Of a DNA stretch of 64,000 bases, positions 62,887 to 64,000 are shown piece after piece (positions within the stretch are counted from its first letter, which is position 1; every line of letters starts with the position of its first letter). The position numbers were made by a program, and so were the translations under genes. The stretch covers positions 1-64,000 of the forward strand of contig CBDUXP010000006.1 in the NCBI GenBank assembly GCA_965371225.1, in the 5' to 3' direction. This DNA comes from CBDUXP01 sp965371225 [NCBI: uncultured bacterium] (GTDB taxonomy: Bacteria; Abyssobacteria; SURF-5; CBDUXP01). The notes under the pieces were generated by a model, which saw only the letters and a list, made by a program, of their open reading frames with translations, did no database searches and was not told the origin of the DNA.

Positions 62887-63594
62887 CTAGGAGGCCGGCG
62901 CGCTGCGGACGACGGTGGTACCGGGCGGGGCGTGGAAGGTCAGCGCCGCGTCATCCAGCCCGGTATTGGTTTTGATGTCGTCGAATACGAACGTGGTGGT
63001 GTCCCCCGTCGGCTCCGCGATGGTCAATAAGCAGGGGACAAACGACTCCGGCCGGACCCACAGATCGATGCGGGTGAACTGCGCTTGCAGGGCCGGCTCT
63101 TGCGGGATCAGGGTGAGGCCCGGCGCGTCGGGAAACTCGACGGTCCCGGTCGCGAGTTCGGCGCGGGCGGTACCGGGTGACCGATACTCCAGGCGGTAGT
63201 CCTGGCGCAGGTCGGCGACGGGCTGATTGAAGCTGGCCAGCAGGCTACTCATGCTGCGCTGGTCGGCGATGGGGTACACCTCAATCTGTTCGAGCAGCGG
63301 GAAATAGAACTGCACTTCCGTCTTGCTCACCCTGAGGTAGCTGTGATCCGGCTCCCGATACTCCCACAGCATTTCGCCGGGCGCCCGGTACTTGAGCACC
63401 CCGCTGGAGAGCTTCGTGTCGTCGAACAGGCTCGCGTACTGCCGCTGCCGAAACGTGGCGGTGAAATCCACCAGTTTCGCCCGGTGCGCATCCAGGCGGG
63501 CGAGAAAGTTTTCGAGCGCGTCGACGTCGGCGCGAACGGCGCCGGGGATACACACGAGCGCGGCCGCCACCGCGTATCGCCGCAGGCCGGTCAC
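62887..63594 (-). CDS. lolA: Outer-membrane lipoprotein carrier LolA
   Basis: 235 residues with signal peptide (RRYAVAAALVCIPGAVRAD). FTATFRQRQYASLFDDTKLSSGVLKYRAPGEMLWEYREPD is the usual LolA N-terminal sheet, with later strands DLWVRPESFVP and TTTFVFDDIKTN. It ferries lipoproteins from LolCDE to the outer membrane, evidence of a diderm cell. lolB/C/D/E are not here. It overlaps the upstream DivIVA-like gene by 4 bases and is followed by maf after 8 bases. Confidence 0.9.
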   Translation of the reverse strand: MTGLRRYAVAAALVCIPGAVRADVDALENFLARLDAHRAKLVDFTATFRQRQYASLFDDTKLSSGVLKYRAPGEMLWEYREPDHSYLRVSKTEVQFYFPLLEQIEVYPIADQRSMSSLLASFNQPVADLRQDYRLEYRSPGTARAELATGTVEFPDAPGLTLIPQEPALQAQFTRIDLWVRPESFVPCLLTIAEPTGDTTTFVFDDIKTNTGLDDAALTFHAPPGTTVVRSAPAS

Positions 63595-64000
63595 GAGCCC
63601 GACTCGCCCCCCTCGGGACTCGGGCCCGCGCCCAGTTTGCGGGCTGCGCCCTGGGCGTCCTCGAACGGCAGTTGGGGGGTCATTGGGCCGTCGCTCTCCA
63701 ACGCGTCCACCAAGTGGTTCTGCCGCAGGAGCCGGGCGTGGTTGTCGATGAGGGCCGCGAATTCCACCTCGAAGCGGCGGCGCTGGGCCACGAGCCGGAG
63801 AATTTCCTGTTCGAGTTCGGCACGGCGCGTGTCGACCTCGTGCAGCCGCCGTTCCGCTTCCAGTTCGGCTTCGCGCACGATGAGTTCGGCGCGATGCTCG
63901 GCTTCGCCGCGAATCTCCTGACTCACCTTTTGCGAGGAGATCAGGGTGTTCCGCAGCGTCGTCTCCATATGGCGAAATTCCTCGATCTGTTCTTCCGTCT
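63591..64000 (-). CDS. DivIVA-domain coiled-coil protein (5' end outside window)
   Basis: At least 135 codons are visible, and the frame continues past the window edge, so the ATG at 63968 is internal. EEQIEEFRHMETTLRNTLISSQKVSQEIR is the end of a DivIVA N-terminal region, followed by a long charged coiled coil (EAELEAERRLHEVDTRRAELEQEI) and a short tail. DivIVA/GpsB-like proteins bind curved membranes and help organise division or polar growth. It overlaps lolA by 4 bases, suggesting one transcript. Confidence 0.82.
   Translation of the reverse strand, partial: TEEQIEEFRHMETTLRNTLISSQKVSQEIRGEAEHRAELIVREAELEAERRLHEVDTRRAELEQEILRLVAQRRRFEVEFAALIDNHARLLRQNHLVDALESDGPMTPQLPFEDAQGAARKLGAGPSPEGGESGS

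Overview
High-GC chromosomal segment (by eye about two thirds G+C) from a Gram-negative bacterium. LolA, ZapA, ExbB/ExbD and sigma-54 point to a diderm with proteobacterial-grade cell biology. The mixture of core genes with CoA, amidohydrolase and glycolate catabolism and a Sec-encoding gene resembles uncultured lineages such as Methylomirabilota/Rokubacteria, Tectomicrobia or Desulfobacterota/Myxococcota. That placement is an inference from gene content only. The genes are densely packed, many pairs overlap by 1-4 bases (ATGA, GTGA, TGATG), and GTG starts are common.

Layout. 1-5.1 kb: end of a PfkB sugar kinase, tRNA-Gly(CCC), a frameshifted FmdB zinc ribbon, a B12/radical SAM enzyme, an inositol-dehydrogenase-like oxidoreductase and a membrane-anchored unknown. 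5.3-14 kb (minus): a probable ten-gene run, ABC ATPase-permease-TPR-yggS-pheS-pheT-coiled coil-zapA-biotin carrier-crotonase. 14.2-20.7 kb: a YycJ-like metallo-hydrolase, rpoN with a promoter, and glycolate oxidase glcDEF. 20.8-23.9 kb (plus): a redoxin, a conserved unknown, a 171-bp inverted-repeat element, a UGSC selenoprotein with in-frame UGA, and a RAYT transposase with its REP hairpins. 24-35.6 kb: mixed metabolic genes (Zn-alcohol dehydrogenase, GPH transporter, 7Fe ferredoxin, amidohydrolase, PDZ and FG-GAP envelope proteins, VOC protein, crotonase, ICMT-like methyltransferase, response regulator, tRNA-Ile2-like, MOSC). 35.6-45.2 kb (minus): SRPBCC protein, dnaG-rpoD with a consensus promoter, HIT protein, rsmE, and grpE-dnaK-dnaJ. 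45.3-53.7 kb (minus): an eight-gene nucleotide-sugar operon, gmd-wbpD-rfbB-wbpB-wbpE-wbpA-ugd-epimerase. 53.8-59.4 kb (minus): Trm112, ExbB, ExbD, a very large TPR protein and a VWA protein. 59.4-64 kb (minus): icd, glpK, maf, lolA and a DivIVA-like protein running off the window.

How the genes work together. The polysaccharide block contains all four steps from UDP-GlcNAc to a 2,3-diacetamido-glucuronic acid donor (WbpA, WbpB, WbpE, WbpD), plus entry enzymes for GDP-mannose-, dTDP-glucose- and UDP-glucose-derived sugars. It has no glycosyltransferases, so it is a precursor-supply module. The ExbBD-TPR-VWA block looks like a proton-driven envelope machine in which the membrane-anchored VWA protein sits where a TonB/TolA partner might be expected. 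The most notable item is the selenoprotein at 22675-23208. Ordinary gene callers would split it into two fragments at the UGA codon at 22960-22962. It reads U-G-S-C straight through and lies downstream of a CxxC redoxin and a conserved unknown gene, suggesting a small thiol/selenol redox cluster.
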